DNA from: CAZLAK01 sp964557545
GTDB lineage: Bacteria > Bacillota > Desulfotomaculia > Desulfotomaculales > Pelotomaculaceae
DNA: 22,594 nucleotides
Assembly (NCBI GenBank): GCA_964557545.1
Contig: CAZLAK010000026.1
Coordinates: 1 to 22,594, forward strand
Reading direction: 5' to 3'
Below the pieces are notes generated by a model. That model ran no database searches. It was not told the origin of the DNA and was given only the letters and a program-made list of their open reading frames with translations. The position numbers and the translations under genes are program-made. This document shows, piece after piece, positions 9,209 to 16,651 of the stretch (positions within the stretch are counted from its first letter, which is position 1; each line of letters begins with the position of its first letter).

Positions 9209-9490
9209 ATGTTCCGGCTGGTCAACGTAATGGAATACACCGTGGAGGAAACATTAGACGAGGTTTTGCGCTCCAGGGAGGATGTCTGCAAGTGCCAGAG
9301 GTGCCGTTTGGACATCATGGCCATTGCTTTAAACAGGCTTCCGCCTGCTTATGTAGTGACGAGTAAAGGCGAGGTAATAGTCAGGACTAATGCTCTGCGG
9401 CAGCAGTTCAAAGTTGACGTAATCAGGGCCATTGCCGAAGCCATTGAAATTGTGAGCAGAACCCCCCACCACTCCCGGCAGGACAGTTAG
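9209..9490 (+). CDS. ComFB-family protein (late competence / cyclic-dinucleotide receptor family)
   Basis: This small protein of 93 residues has the ComFB domain pattern: MEYTVEETLDEVL near the N-terminus, a cysteine cluster Cys27-x-Cys29-x2-Cys32, then the LDIMAIALNRLPPAYVV segment (34-50) and the GEVIVR strand. The cysteines are likely metal-binding, as described for Bacillus ComFB. Cyanobacterial ComFB-domain proteins have been reported to bind c-di-GMP (recalled, not checked), so a signalling role is possible here. ATG 9209 has AAGGGGG 13 bases upstream, a rather long spacing, partly because of an inverted repeat. It lies alone between birA and coaX, with short gaps of 53 and 29 bases. 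Its link to cofactor synthesis is unknown. Family fairly sure, role unknown. Confidence 0.8.
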   Translation: MFRLVNVMEYTVEETLDEVLRSREDVCKCQRCRLDIMAIALNRLPPAYVVTSKGEVIVRTNALRQQFKVDVIRAIAEAIEIVSRTPHHSRQDS

Positions 9491-9519
9491 AGCGCAAAAT
9501 AAGCAAAAGGAGGGGGGGG

Positions 9520-10296
9520 TTGGAAGTGATCCTGGTCTTTGATGTGGGCAACACCAATATTGTCCTGGGCGTTTTCCGGGAAAAACAGCTCATTGCCAGC
9601 TGGCGCCTTTCTACCCAAAAGAACAGCACGGCCGACGAGTACGGGGTAATGCTTAAAGCGCTCTTTGATCTGGCGGGGATCGAGATGAAATCTGTCCGGG
9701 CAGCGGTTCTATCCACTGTAGTGCCGCCGCTTACCCACACTCTGGAGAGAATGTGCCAGAAGTACATCGGGTACAAGCCCTTAGTAGTCGGCCCGGGCAT
9801 TAAAACCGGCCTGTCCATTAAAGTAGAAAACCCGCGGGAGGTAGGGGCAGACCGCATTGTAAACGCGGTTGCTGCTTACGAAGAATACGGCGGCCCGCTG
9901 ATTATCGTCGATTTCGGCACAGCTACAACCTTCTGTGCTGTAAGCGCTAAGGGCGAATACTTGGGTGGTGCTATTGCTCCGGGCATCGGCATATCCATGG
10001 AGGCCCTTTTTGCCAGGGCTGCCAAACTGCCCCGGGTGGAACTGGCTGTGCCGGCTTCGGTCATCGGCAAAAACACTGTGGCCGGCATGCAGGCGGGTAT
10101 CTTCTACGGTTTTGTAGGCCAAGTAGAGTACGTGGTAAAAAAGATGAAAGTGGAACTGGGCGGTGAAGCCAGGGTTATTGCCACCGGCGGTTTGGCCGGG
10201 CTCATTGCTCATGAGAGCGGTGTTATTGAAAAGGTCGACCCTTTCCTGACCTTAAAAGGCCTGCGGTTAATTTACGAAAGGAATGCGCAGCGGTGA
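9520..10296 (+). CDS. coaX: Type III pantothenate kinase
   Basis: CoaX phosphorylates pantothenate, the first step from vitamin B5 to CoA, and type III enzymes are not inhibited by CoA. The 258-residue protein belongs to the ASKHA fold: phosphate loop DVGNTN (8-13), GADRIVNA (about 108-115), IIVDFGTATTF (128-138), GGAIAPGI and TGGLAG. It is normally sized. The TTG start at 9520 has an AAAAGGAGGGGGGG ribosome binding site abutting it; GTG 9526, two codons in, is an equally spaced alternative. The end overlaps dusB by four bases (GTGA). Its presence ties the pan cluster at the left of the window to CoA synthesis. Confidence 0.96.
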   Translation: MEVILVFDVGNTNIVLGVFREKQLIASWRLSTQKNSTADEYGVMLKALFDLAGIEMKSVRAAVLSTVVPPLTHTLERMCQKYIGYKPLVVGPGIKTGLSIKVENPREVGADRIVNAVAAYEEYGGPLIIVDFGTATTFCAVSAKGEYLGGAIAPGIGISMEALFARAAKLPRVELAVPASVIGKNTVAGMQAGIFYGFVGQVEYVVKKMKVELGGEARVIATGGLAGLIAHESGVIEKVDPFLTLKGLRLIYERNAQR

Positions 10297-11252
10297 AAAT
10301 AGGCAGTGTGCAGCTGGAAAATTCAGTAGTAGCTGCCCCCATGGCGGGGGTTACTGACAAGGCTTTTCGGATACTGGCAAAAGAGGCTGGCTGCGGCCTG
10401 GTATGTACCGAGATGGTGAGTGACCAGGCCCTTTTATATGGCAACCCTAAAACCTTAAAGCTGCTCGACTTAAGCGGAGAGATGCCGCCGGTCTGCGTGC
10501 AGATTTTCGGCTCCCAGCCCGCGTTTTTGGCGCGGGCAGCACAATTGGCCGAGGAACGCGGGGCCGCCATTATTGATATTAATATGGGCTGCCCCACACC
10601 TAAAATTGTTAAAAACGGTGAAGGGGCTGCCCTGATGAGGGATCCGGCCAAGGCTGCCCGGATCGTCAGGGAAGTGGCCGGGGCGGTGAGCGTACCGGTA
10701 ACGGTAAAGATGCGCAAGGGCTGGGATGAGGGTTCAGTTAACGCCGTGGAGGTGGCCAAGCGTGTGGAGGAAGCAGGGGCTAAGGCGGTAACGGTGCACG
10801 GCCGGACGCGCGTCCAGTTTTATTCCGGCCGGGCAGACTGGCAAATTATTGCGGAAGTCAAAAAGGCGGTCCGCGTGCCGGTTATTGGCAACGGTGATAT
10901 CTGGACACCCCAAGACGCCCTGGCTATGCTTGTAGAGACGGGCTGTGACGGTGTGATGATCGGCCGGGCTGCCCTGGGCAACCCCTGGATTTTTTCCCGC
11001 ACTGTCCACTACCTAAAGACAGGGGAAATTTTGCCCGAGCCTTCCCTGGAGGAAAGAGTTTCTGCCGCCTTGCGTCACGCCTGCCTTTTAGCGGAGATAA
11101 AAGGGGAAAAAATAGCTGTCTTGGAAATGAGAAAGCACGCTTCTTGGTACATAAAGGGGGTGCGCGGGGCAGCGGGCTTAAGAGAAAAAATTGTCCGGGC
11201 CCAAGGCATTGATGAGCTGAAAGAAATTTTACGAGGTGTTATTGACCGGTAA
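10293..11252 (+). CDS. dusB: tRNA-dihydrouridine synthase (DusB type)
   Basis: This FMN-dependent TIM-barrel enzyme reduces specific uridines in tRNA to dihydrouridine. In the 319-residue protein the FMN-binding start is VAAPMAGVTD (13-22). The catalytic cysteine is Cys100 in DINMGCPTPK, followed by the GEGAALM segment, KMRKGWD, TVHGRTR, and PVIGNGDIWTP with GVMIGRAALGNPW near the C-terminal end of the barrel. The GTG start overlaps the coaX stop. dusB ahead of greA and lysS is common in this group of bacteria; here two extra genes lie between them. Confidence 0.95.
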   Translation: MKIGSVQLENSVVAAPMAGVTDKAFRILAKEAGCGLVCTEMVSDQALLYGNPKTLKLLDLSGEMPPVCVQIFGSQPAFLARAAQLAEERGAAIIDINMGCPTPKIVKNGEGAALMRDPAKAARIVREVAGAVSVPVTVKMRKGWDEGSVNAVEVAKRVEEAGAKAVTVHGRTRVQFYSGRADWQIIAEVKKAVRVPVIGNGDIWTPQDALAMLVETGCDGVMIGRAALGNPWIFSRTVHYLKTGEILPEPSLEERVSAALRHACLLAEIKGEKIAVLEMRKHASWYIKGVRGAAGLREKIVRAQGIDELKEILRGVIDR

Positions 11253-11280
11253 AGCAAAAAGCATAATAGAGTGACGGGGG

Positions 11281-11335
11281 TTGTCTGTTGGGCCTCCCTC
11301 TGTTAATATAATTCTGTACACATACTTGTGCACAA
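11281..11335 (+). promoter_or_regulatory. Promoter and palindromic operator candidate before the HTH regulator
   Basis: A perfect -10 TATAAT lies at 11307-11312. The best -35 is TTGTCT at 11281-11286, 20 bases away and thus poorly spaced. Fourteen bases downstream is a perfect ten-base palindrome, TTGTGCACAA (11326-11335). Its position just after the likely transcription start, and in front of a gene for a DNA-binding protein, fits an autoregulatory operator. The rest of the 115-base gap after dusB shows no convincing terminator. Confidence 0.5.
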
Positions 11336-11367
11336 TACGGGTATTTTTATGAGTGCAGGGGTGAAAC

Positions 11368-11901
11368 GTGAGACGGTGGGAATTAATCCGCCTCGGCGAC
11401 AAGGTTGTCTCCAGGCGTAAAATAGAGAGGTTTGTAGACAAAATGCTTGCCTTGAGGTCCGGAGGGCTTTCCCAGACTGAGGTGGCCAGCCGCCTGGGGG
11501 TTGACCGCACGCTGGTCAACCGCCTGGAAAATTTAGGTGAAGTTAGGAAGGGGGCAACTTTAGCCGTAGTGGGTTTTCCCGTTTTAAACAAGGCTGAGCT
11601 GGAAGAGGCCCTGGAACGGGAAGGGGTAGATTTTATTTTCCTCATGACAGAAGAGGAACGGTGGAATTTTGTAAGACAAAAGAACGGAGTAGACCTTTTA
11701 AACGCCGTTATGGACTTAATTGCTAAAGCCCACTCTTTTGATCATATCATCATTATTGGCTCTGCTCAGCGCATAAAAATTTTTGAGGCTGTACTCGACA
11801 GGGATGTAATAGGTTTTGAAATAGGTGAGTCCCCTATCGTGGAAGATAAGTACGTCAGCGTAAGTGACGTCGTCCAGATAGTGCGCACCATAAAAGGATA
11901 G
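11368..11901 (+). CDS. HTH (XRE-like) transcriptional regulator with uncharacterised C-terminal domain
   Basis: The 177-residue protein has a helix-turn-helix at about residues 34-55 (LSQTEVASRLGVDRTLVNRL). A C-terminal domain of about 115 residues follows with alternating beta and alpha pattern (TLAVVGFPVLNK, DFIFLMTEEE, DHIIIIGSAQRI), which could bind a small ligand; I do not recognise it. GTG 11368 is preceded by AGGGGTG at a normal distance. The next gene begins 11 bases after its stop, so the two form a transcription unit separate from dusB. It may control that unit through the palindrome upstream, and its ligand might relate to the neighbour's substrate; both points are inference. Confidence 0.75.
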   Translation: MRRWELIRLGDKVVSRRKIERFVDKMLALRSGGLSQTEVASRLGVDRTLVNRLENLGEVRKGATLAVVGFPVLNKAELEEALEREGVDFIFLMTEEERWNFVRQKNGVDLLNAVMDLIAKAHSFDHIIIIGSAQRIKIFEAVLDRDVIGFEIGESPIVEDKYVSVSDVVQIVRTIKG

Positions 11902-11912
11902 GAGGGTATTTT

Positions 11913-13034
11913 TTGCCTAGCTTTGCTTTTATGATCCACCCTATGGATGTAAACGATGTAGCCCGTAAATTTAAGTTTGTCCGTTTTTTGCCGCCGGCTC
12001 TTCTCGAGCGCTTCTTGGTTGCGCTGCCCCCGGTTAAAGTTTCCCGCATTACCGGCGTGCGCTCTTCTCACGGGGAAGCGGACGGCTGGTTTGTCGCCTG
12101 CCCCCTTACGGCCGGCATGATGCAGAAACTTCCCGCAGATTTTGTCTTAAGAAAAATAATCCAAAGCGGCCGCCTGGCCGAAAAACTGGGAGCGGGTATT
12201 TTGGGCTTGGGGGCATTTACTAAAGTGGTCGGGGACGCCGGTTTTACTGTATCCCGGCACTTAAAAATTCCGGTAACTACGGGCAACAGTTACACGGTGG
12301 CTACGGCCATTGAAGCTACCGAAGAAGCTGCGGCCAGAATGGGTCACGATTTAAAAAAGGCATCAGTGGTTATTCTGGGGGCTACCGGTTCTATAGGAAG
12401 GGTCTGCGCTCTCATGCTGTCGCAAAAGGTGCGGCGGCTGACTCTGGTGGCACGAAATGAGCACAAGCTGGAAGAACTGGCCGCCAAAATACTTTACGAT
12501 ACGGGGCTGGCTGTGACCGTTACTAAAGACATAAAGGGTGCCCTGCGTAACGGCGACGTGGTAATCGCCGTAACCAGTTCGGTGGATACTGTTGTTGAGC
12601 CGGAGGATTTAAAACCCGGGGCAGTAGTCTGTGATGTGGCAAGACCCAGGGACGTTTCCCAAAAGGTTGCCGAAGTACGGGACGATGTGCTGGTCATAGA
12701 GGGCGGTGTTGTAGAAGTGCCGGGTGATGTGGATTTTCGCTTTAATTTTGGTTTTCCGCCGCGCACGGCTTACGCCTGTATGGCCGAGGTGATGATTCTG
12801 GCCTTAGAGGGGCGCTGGGAGAGCTACACCCTGGGCAGGGAACTCACCATTGGACAGGTGAAAGAAATTGCCTCCCTGGCCCGGAAACACGGCTTTAAAC
12901 TAGCGGGCTTTCGCAGTTTTGGCAGGGCTTTGAGCGAGGAAGAAATCGAAAAAATAAAGCTGCGCTCGCTGGCAAAGGTTGCACCCGGGTCAGAACTTCT
13001 TGACAAGGGGGACAGGGCTACTTATAATGTGTAA
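11913..13034 (+). CDS. Acyl-ACP reductase-like / shikimate-dehydrogenase-like Rossmann oxidoreductase
   Basis: The 373-residue protein has an NAD(P)-binding loop GATGSIG (156-162) followed by LTLVARNEHKLEEL. The surrounding landmarks follow the order I recall for cyanobacterial long-chain acyl-ACP reductase (AAR): FAFMIHPMD at the N-terminus, LGLGAFTKVV (98-106), TTGNSYTVA (122-130), VIEGGVVEVPGDVDF (261-275) and YACMAEVMILALEG (287-300). Cys289 of the last block lines up with the active-site cysteine of AAR. Automated annotation might call this shikimate dehydrogenase, but it lacks that enzyme's usual compact size and motifs. It carries about 35 extra C-terminal residues. TTG 11913 has AGGAGGG six bases upstream. 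The substrate is unknown; a fatty acyl-ACP or acyl-CoA to aldehyde reduction is a testable guess. Confidence 0.65.
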   Translation: MPSFAFMIHPMDVNDVARKFKFVRFLPPALLERFLVALPPVKVSRITGVRSSHGEADGWFVACPLTAGMMQKLPADFVLRKIIQSGRLAEKLGAGILGLGAFTKVVGDAGFTVSRHLKIPVTTGNSYTVATAIEATEEAAARMGHDLKKASVVILGATGSIGRVCALMLSQKVRRLTLVARNEHKLEELAAKILYDTGLAVTVTKDIKGALRNGDVVIAVTSSVDTVVEPEDLKPGAVVCDVARPRDVSQKVAEVRDDVLVIEGGVVEVPGDVDFRFNFGFPPRTAYACMAEVMILALEGRWESYTLGRELTIGQVKEIASLARKHGFKLAGFRSFGRALSEEEIEKIKLRSLAKVAPGSELLDKGDRATYNV

Positions 13035-13065
13035 AAGCAGAATTAGCGGGTCAGCCTTTGGTTTG

Positions 13066-13098
13066 AGCACTGCAAGAGGTTATCTTTTGCAGTGCTTT
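13066..13098 (+). terminator. Hairpin terminator after the reductase-like gene
   Basis: AGCACTGCAA (13066-13075) pairs perfectly with TTGCAGTGCT (13087-13096), and three more pairs can form inward. The T-tract after the stem is short (TTT plus AAG), so termination may be inefficient and some readthrough into greA is possible. The remaining bases to 13209 are AT-rich and probably hold the greA promoter (TATTAT at 13177-13182 is a possible -10), but I see no clear -35. Confidence 0.6.
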
Positions 13099-13209
13099 AA
13101 GTGTAGTATAGGCCTTTTTATGCGATTGCAAGAATATTATTTGTAAGAGAGTTTTAATTTTGTTTTGTGCTTTTGTTATTATTTAAGCAAGTAAGGGGAT
13201 TGTAAATCA

Positions 13210-13686
13210 ATGAAAGAAAAAGAAGTGATTGTTACTGTCGATGGCCTAAAGAAACTGGAACAAGAGCTTTATTTATTAAAGTCAGTCCGGAGAAGGGAAG
13301 TTGCCGAGCGTATCAAGCAGGCCATCGGGTTTGGAGACTTGAGCGAGAATTCTGAATACGAGGATGCCAAAAACGAACAGGCGTTCATAGAGGGCCGTAT
13401 ACTTACACTGGAAAAAATGCTCCGCAACGCCAAAGTTATTGACGGCGAAAACATTGGGACAGAGGTTGTTTCTATAGGTTCTAAAGTCCGCTTAAAAGAC
13501 CTGCAAGAAGGAGACGAAATAGAGTATACCATTGTCGGCCCTGTGGAGGCGGACCCAGCCCGCAATAAAATTTCTAATGAATCTCCGGTGGGCAAGGCCA
13601 TCCTGGGCAAAACGAAGGGCAGTGTGGTGGAAGTAAGTGCTCCGGGCGGCCTGTTGAAGTACGAAATAGTAGATATTGTCTGTTAA
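13210..13686 (+). CDS. greA: Transcription elongation factor GreA
   Basis: GreA enters the secondary channel of stalled RNA polymerase and stimulates cleavage of backtracked transcripts. The 158-residue length is exactly typical. The N-terminal coiled coil carries the acidic tip FGDLSENSEYEDAKNEQ (about 37-53), and the C-terminal FKBP-like domain ends in SPVGKAILGKTKGSVVEV. The ATG has AAGGGGAT upstream. It stands 23 bases before the lysS start, and the pair is probably co-transcribed. Confidence 0.97.
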   Translation: MKEKEVIVTVDGLKKLEQELYLLKSVRRREVAERIKQAIGFGDLSENSEYEDAKNEQAFIEGRILTLEKMLRNAKVIDGENIGTEVVSIGSKVRLKDLQEGDEIEYTIVGPVEADPARNKISNESPVGKAILGKTKGSVVEVSAPGGLLKYEIVDIVC

Positions 13687-13709
13687 CCGGCTTGGAGGTA
13701 GCACAAAAG

Positions 13710-15227
13710 ATGACACAGCAGAAAGAATTAGAGAGCAGAACTGCGGTTGCCGGGCGGCAGGAGGAAGAGCTGAACGAACTCTTAAGAGTGCGCCGGAACA
13801 AGTTAAACGAGCTGCGGCAAATGGGAGTAGAGCCGTACGGCGGGCGGTACGAGCGTACGCACCTGGCCTGCCAGGTTGTGGAATCATTCGCTGAACTGGA
13901 GAACAAAACGGTAGCGGTGGCCGGCCGCATCATCTCCAAGAGGGGCATGGGCAAGGCTACCTTTGCCCACCTTCAGGACTCAAGCGGCCGCCTGCAAATA
14001 TACTTGCGATTAAACGATGTGGGCGAAAAAGCTTACGATCTTTTCGGCAGGCTGGATATTGGCGACATAGTCGGCGTACAGGGAAGCGTCTTTAAGACCC
14101 GCACGGGAGAAGTTACGGTGGCTGTGGAAAATTTCCAGCTGCTGGCTAAGTCGCTGCGCCCCCTGCCCGAGAAATGGCACGGTCTGCGGGATGTAGAACT
14201 CCGTTACCGGCAGCGCTACGTGGACTTGATCGTTAATCCCGAAGTTAAGGAAGTTTTTGAGACCAGGAGCCGGATCATCCGGGCTATGCGCCAATTTTTG
14301 GACGCCCGCGGTTTTCTGGAAGTAGAGACGCCGATGATGCAGGTCATTCCCGGCGGGGCGGCGGCCAGGCCGTTTATTACCCACCACAATGCCCTGGATA
14401 TCGACCTTTACTTAAGGATTGCCCCCGAGCTGTACTTAAAGAGGCTGTTAGTAGGCGGTTTTGAGAAAGTTTACGAGATCAACCGTAACTTCCGCAACGA
14501 GGGCATATCTACCCGCCACAACCCCGAATTTACCATGCTGGAACTCTACCAGGCTTATGCCGATTACAACGACATGATGGACCTCACCGAAGAATTGATC
14601 TCCTCGGTGGCCCGCGAGGTGCTGGGCAAAAGCGTCGTCGACTACCAGGGCGTGGAGATCGATCTCACCCCGAAGTGGCCCCGCCTGCCCATGCTGGAAG
14701 CGGTGCTCAACTACTCTGGGCTGGACTTCACCAGCTTAAAGACCGCCGAAGAAGCCCGCCAGGCGGTGGAGCGTTCGGGCATTGCTGTGGAAATTTCGCC
14801 TTCCGACACCTGGGGAGACATACTGAACAAGGTCTTTGAGGAAACGGTGGAGCCGCGCTTGATCCAGCCTACCTTCGTGGTCGACTACCCGGTAGAGATT
14901 TCGCCGCTGGCCAAGCGTAAAGCCGAAGAGCCGGAGCTTACCTACCGCTTTGAACTTTTCATCTACGGCCGGGAGATCGCCAATGCCTTCTCTGAGCTGA
15001 ACGATCCCATCGACCAGCGGGGGCGCTTTTTGGCCCAGGTGGAAAAGAGGAAGGGCGGCGACGAGGAAGCGCACATGATGGACGAAGATTACATCACCGC
15101 TTTGGAGTACGGCATGCCGCCGGCGGGGGGGCTGGGCATTGGCGTGGACAGGCTGGTGATGATCCTCACCGGGGCGCTGTCGATCAGGGACGTCATCCTC
15201 TTCCCCCTCATGAAACCGCGCGAGTGA
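13710..15227 (+). CDS. lysS: Lysyl-tRNA synthetase (class II)
   Basis: LysS charges tRNA-Lys. The protein is 505 residues from ATG 13710, chosen because GGAGGT (13694-13699) lies ten bases upstream; the earlier in-frame TTG 13692 overlaps that ribosome binding site. An N-terminal OB-fold for anticodon binding (KTVAVAGRIISKRGMGKATF) is followed by the class II catalytic core. Motif 2 is seen in EINRNFRNEGISTRHNPEFT, and motif 3 in GLGIGVDRLVMILTG, ending with SIRDVILFPLMKP. Nothing is missing. The second half is notably GC-rich compared with the nifS gene that follows. Confidence 0.98.
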   Translation: MTQQKELESRTAVAGRQEEELNELLRVRRNKLNELRQMGVEPYGGRYERTHLACQVVESFAELENKTVAVAGRIISKRGMGKATFAHLQDSSGRLQIYLRLNDVGEKAYDLFGRLDIGDIVGVQGSVFKTRTGEVTVAVENFQLLAKSLRPLPEKWHGLRDVELRYRQRYVDLIVNPEVKEVFETRSRIIRAMRQFLDARGFLEVETPMMQVIPGGAAARPFITHHNALDIDLYLRIAPELYLKRLLVGGFEKVYEINRNFRNEGISTRHNPEFTMLELYQAYADYNDMMDLTEELISSVAREVLGKSVVDYQGVEIDLTPKWPRLPMLEAVLNYSGLDFTSLKTAEEARQAVERSGIAVEISPSDTWGDILNKVFEETVEPRLIQPTFVVDYPVEISPLAKRKAEEPELTYRFELFIYGREIANAFSELNDPIDQRGRFLAQVEKRKGGDEEAHMMDEDYITALEYGMPPAGGLGIGVDRLVMILTGALSIRDVILFPLMKPRE

Positions 15228-15266
15228 TCGTTAAGAAAGCCTTTAGAAATTTTTGCCTAGATTTGT

Positions 15267-15299
15267 AGCCCCTAATTTTAAGGGGGCTTTTATTTTTCT
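15267..15299 (+). terminator. Rho-independent terminator after lysS
   Basis: AGCCCC (15267-15272) pairs with GGGGCT (15283-15288) around an AT-rich loop of ten bases, followed by TTTATTTTTCTT. It closes the greA-lysS unit before the separate nifS promoter. Confidence 0.8.
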
Positions 15300-15336
15300 T
15301 GTTTGACCCTTAGAAAAAAATTTTTCAAATGTTTTC

Positions 15337-15376
15337 TTGACAATATCCTAGTATGTTAATAAGATTAGTATGATAT
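15337..15376 (+). promoter_or_regulatory. Strong sigma-A promoter with direct repeats, driving nifS-nadA
   Basis: TTGACA at 15337-15342 and TAAGAT at 15360-15365 are separated by 17 bases. The heptamer TAGTATG occurs twice, at 15349-15355 in the spacer and at 15366-15372 right after the -10, 17 bases apart and so about one and a half helix turns. The outer bases ATATC (15343-15347) and GATAT (15372-15376) are inverted. This placement suits a repressor. The core resembles the TTAGTACT repeats in the rrf2 promoter at 20963-20978, so the Rrf2 protein is a candidate. Confidence 0.65.
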
Positions 15377-15428
15377 CGATTTACTGAAAGACGCTTTTCG
15401 AAGACATTTTCTGGGAGGTTTTTGCTTG

Positions 15429-16631
15429 ATGAGGAGAGTTTATTTCGACCACAGCGCCACTACGCCGGTTCACCCGGAAGTTGCCGAGGAAATGTACCGC
15501 TACCTTACTGGCAACAATTTTGGCAACCCTTCGAGTGTCCACCATTACGGTCTTTTGGCCCGTAAAGCAGTAACAGCAGCACGGGAAAAGGTCGCTTTAG
15601 CTATTGGCGCCTCGCCTGAAGAAATAGTTTTTACCAGTGGTGGAACTGAATCTGATAACATAGCTATTCACGGTGCTGCTTTTACTAACAAGAAACGCGG
15701 AAATCACATTATTACCAGTGCAGTGGAACATCATGCCGTATTAGATGCAGTAAAAAACCTGACAAAATATGGCTTTGAAATTACCTTTTTACCGGTAGAC
15801 CAGTACGGTATGGTAAGAGTGGAAGATGTAGAGAAAGCAATTACTGACAAAACTATTTTGATCACCATTATGCACGCTAACAATGAGGTAGGAACCATTA
15901 TGCCCATAGCGGAAATTGGCAGGATAGCTAAGCAACGGGGAATTGTCTTTCACGTTGATGCTGTGCAGAGTTTTGGAAAAATCCCGGTAAGAGTTGACGA
16001 ATTAGGTGTCGATTTATTGTCCATTTCCGGACATAAAATATATGGTCCTAAGGGTATTGGCGCGCTTTATATCCGCAAAGGCACTCCCTGGAGGCAAACT
16101 CTCATTTTTGGGGGAGGCCAGGAGCGCCGGCGGCGGGCCGGTACGGAAAACGTTCCGGGTATTGTCGGGCTGGGCAAAGCAGCAGAGCTGGCCGTGGCCA
16201 ATATGGAAGAAGAAAACAAGAGGCTGATTGCCTTGCGCGACAAGTTGATTGAAGGGGTTTTAAACAGGTGCGAACATGTAAAGTTGACCGGTCACCCAGT
16301 AAAGCGCCTGCCGAATCACGCCAGCTTTTGCTTCGAGTATATAGAAGGGGAATCCATATTGTTAAGCTTGGATATGAAAGGCATAGCCGCCTCCAGCGGC
16401 TCGGCCTGTACTTCGGGTTCTTTGGAACCCTCCTACGTGCTTCTTGCTATGGGTATTCCGCGGGAATTAGCTCATGGTTCGCTGCGGTTAACCCTGGGTA
16501 AAGACAATACTGAGGAGGACGTGGATTATTTCCTGGAAGTTTTGGTTCCTATTGTGGAAAGAATGCGGGCCATATCGCCTTTTACCGGGAAAGCCGGCAA
16601 GAACCAGCTGGATATAGCCGGTATTAGCTAA
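15429..16631 (+). CDS. nifS: Cysteine desulfurase, NifS/IscS type, probably serving NadA
   Basis: This PLP enzyme takes sulfur from cysteine to form an enzyme persulfide for Fe-S cluster assembly. The 400-residue protein starts MRRVYFDHSATTP, with GGTESDN, EHHAVL and HANNEVG as PLP-site motifs. The PLP lysine is Lys203 in SGHKIYGPKG, and the catalytic Cys327 lies in SSGSACTSGS, a long-loop class I arrangement. ATG 15429 is given as start; TTG 15426 directly before it is about equally placed behind GGGAGG (15413-15418). nadA follows after 20 bases. In Bacillus a NifS gene sits with nad genes and is thought to mature the NadA cluster, so the same partnership is likely. A role in general cluster assembly or tRNA thiolation is also possible, since no scaffold gene is nearby. 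Confidence 0.93.
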   Translation: MRRVYFDHSATTPVHPEVAEEMYRYLTGNNFGNPSSVHHYGLLARKAVTAAREKVALAIGASPEEIVFTSGGTESDNIAIHGAAFTNKKRGNHIITSAVEHHAVLDAVKNLTKYGFEITFLPVDQYGMVRVEDVEKAITDKTILITIMHANNEVGTIMPIAEIGRIAKQRGIVFHVDAVQSFGKIPVRVDELGVDLLSISGHKIYGPKGIGALYIRKGTPWRQTLIFGGGQERRRRAGTENVPGIVGLGKAAELAVANMEEENKRLIALRDKLIEGVLNRCEHVKLTGHPVKRLPNHASFCFEYIEGESILLSLDMKGIAASSGSACTSGSLEPSYVLLAMGIPRELAHGSLRLTLGKDNTEEDVDYFLEVLVPIVERMRAISPFTGKAGKNQLDIAGIS

Positions 16632-16651
16632 AAGAGAAAGGATGAAAGCCC

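Noticed and set aside
13692..13709. Longer lysS reading from TTG 13692
   Set aside because: The TTG is part of the TTGGAGGT ribosome binding site for ATG 13710.
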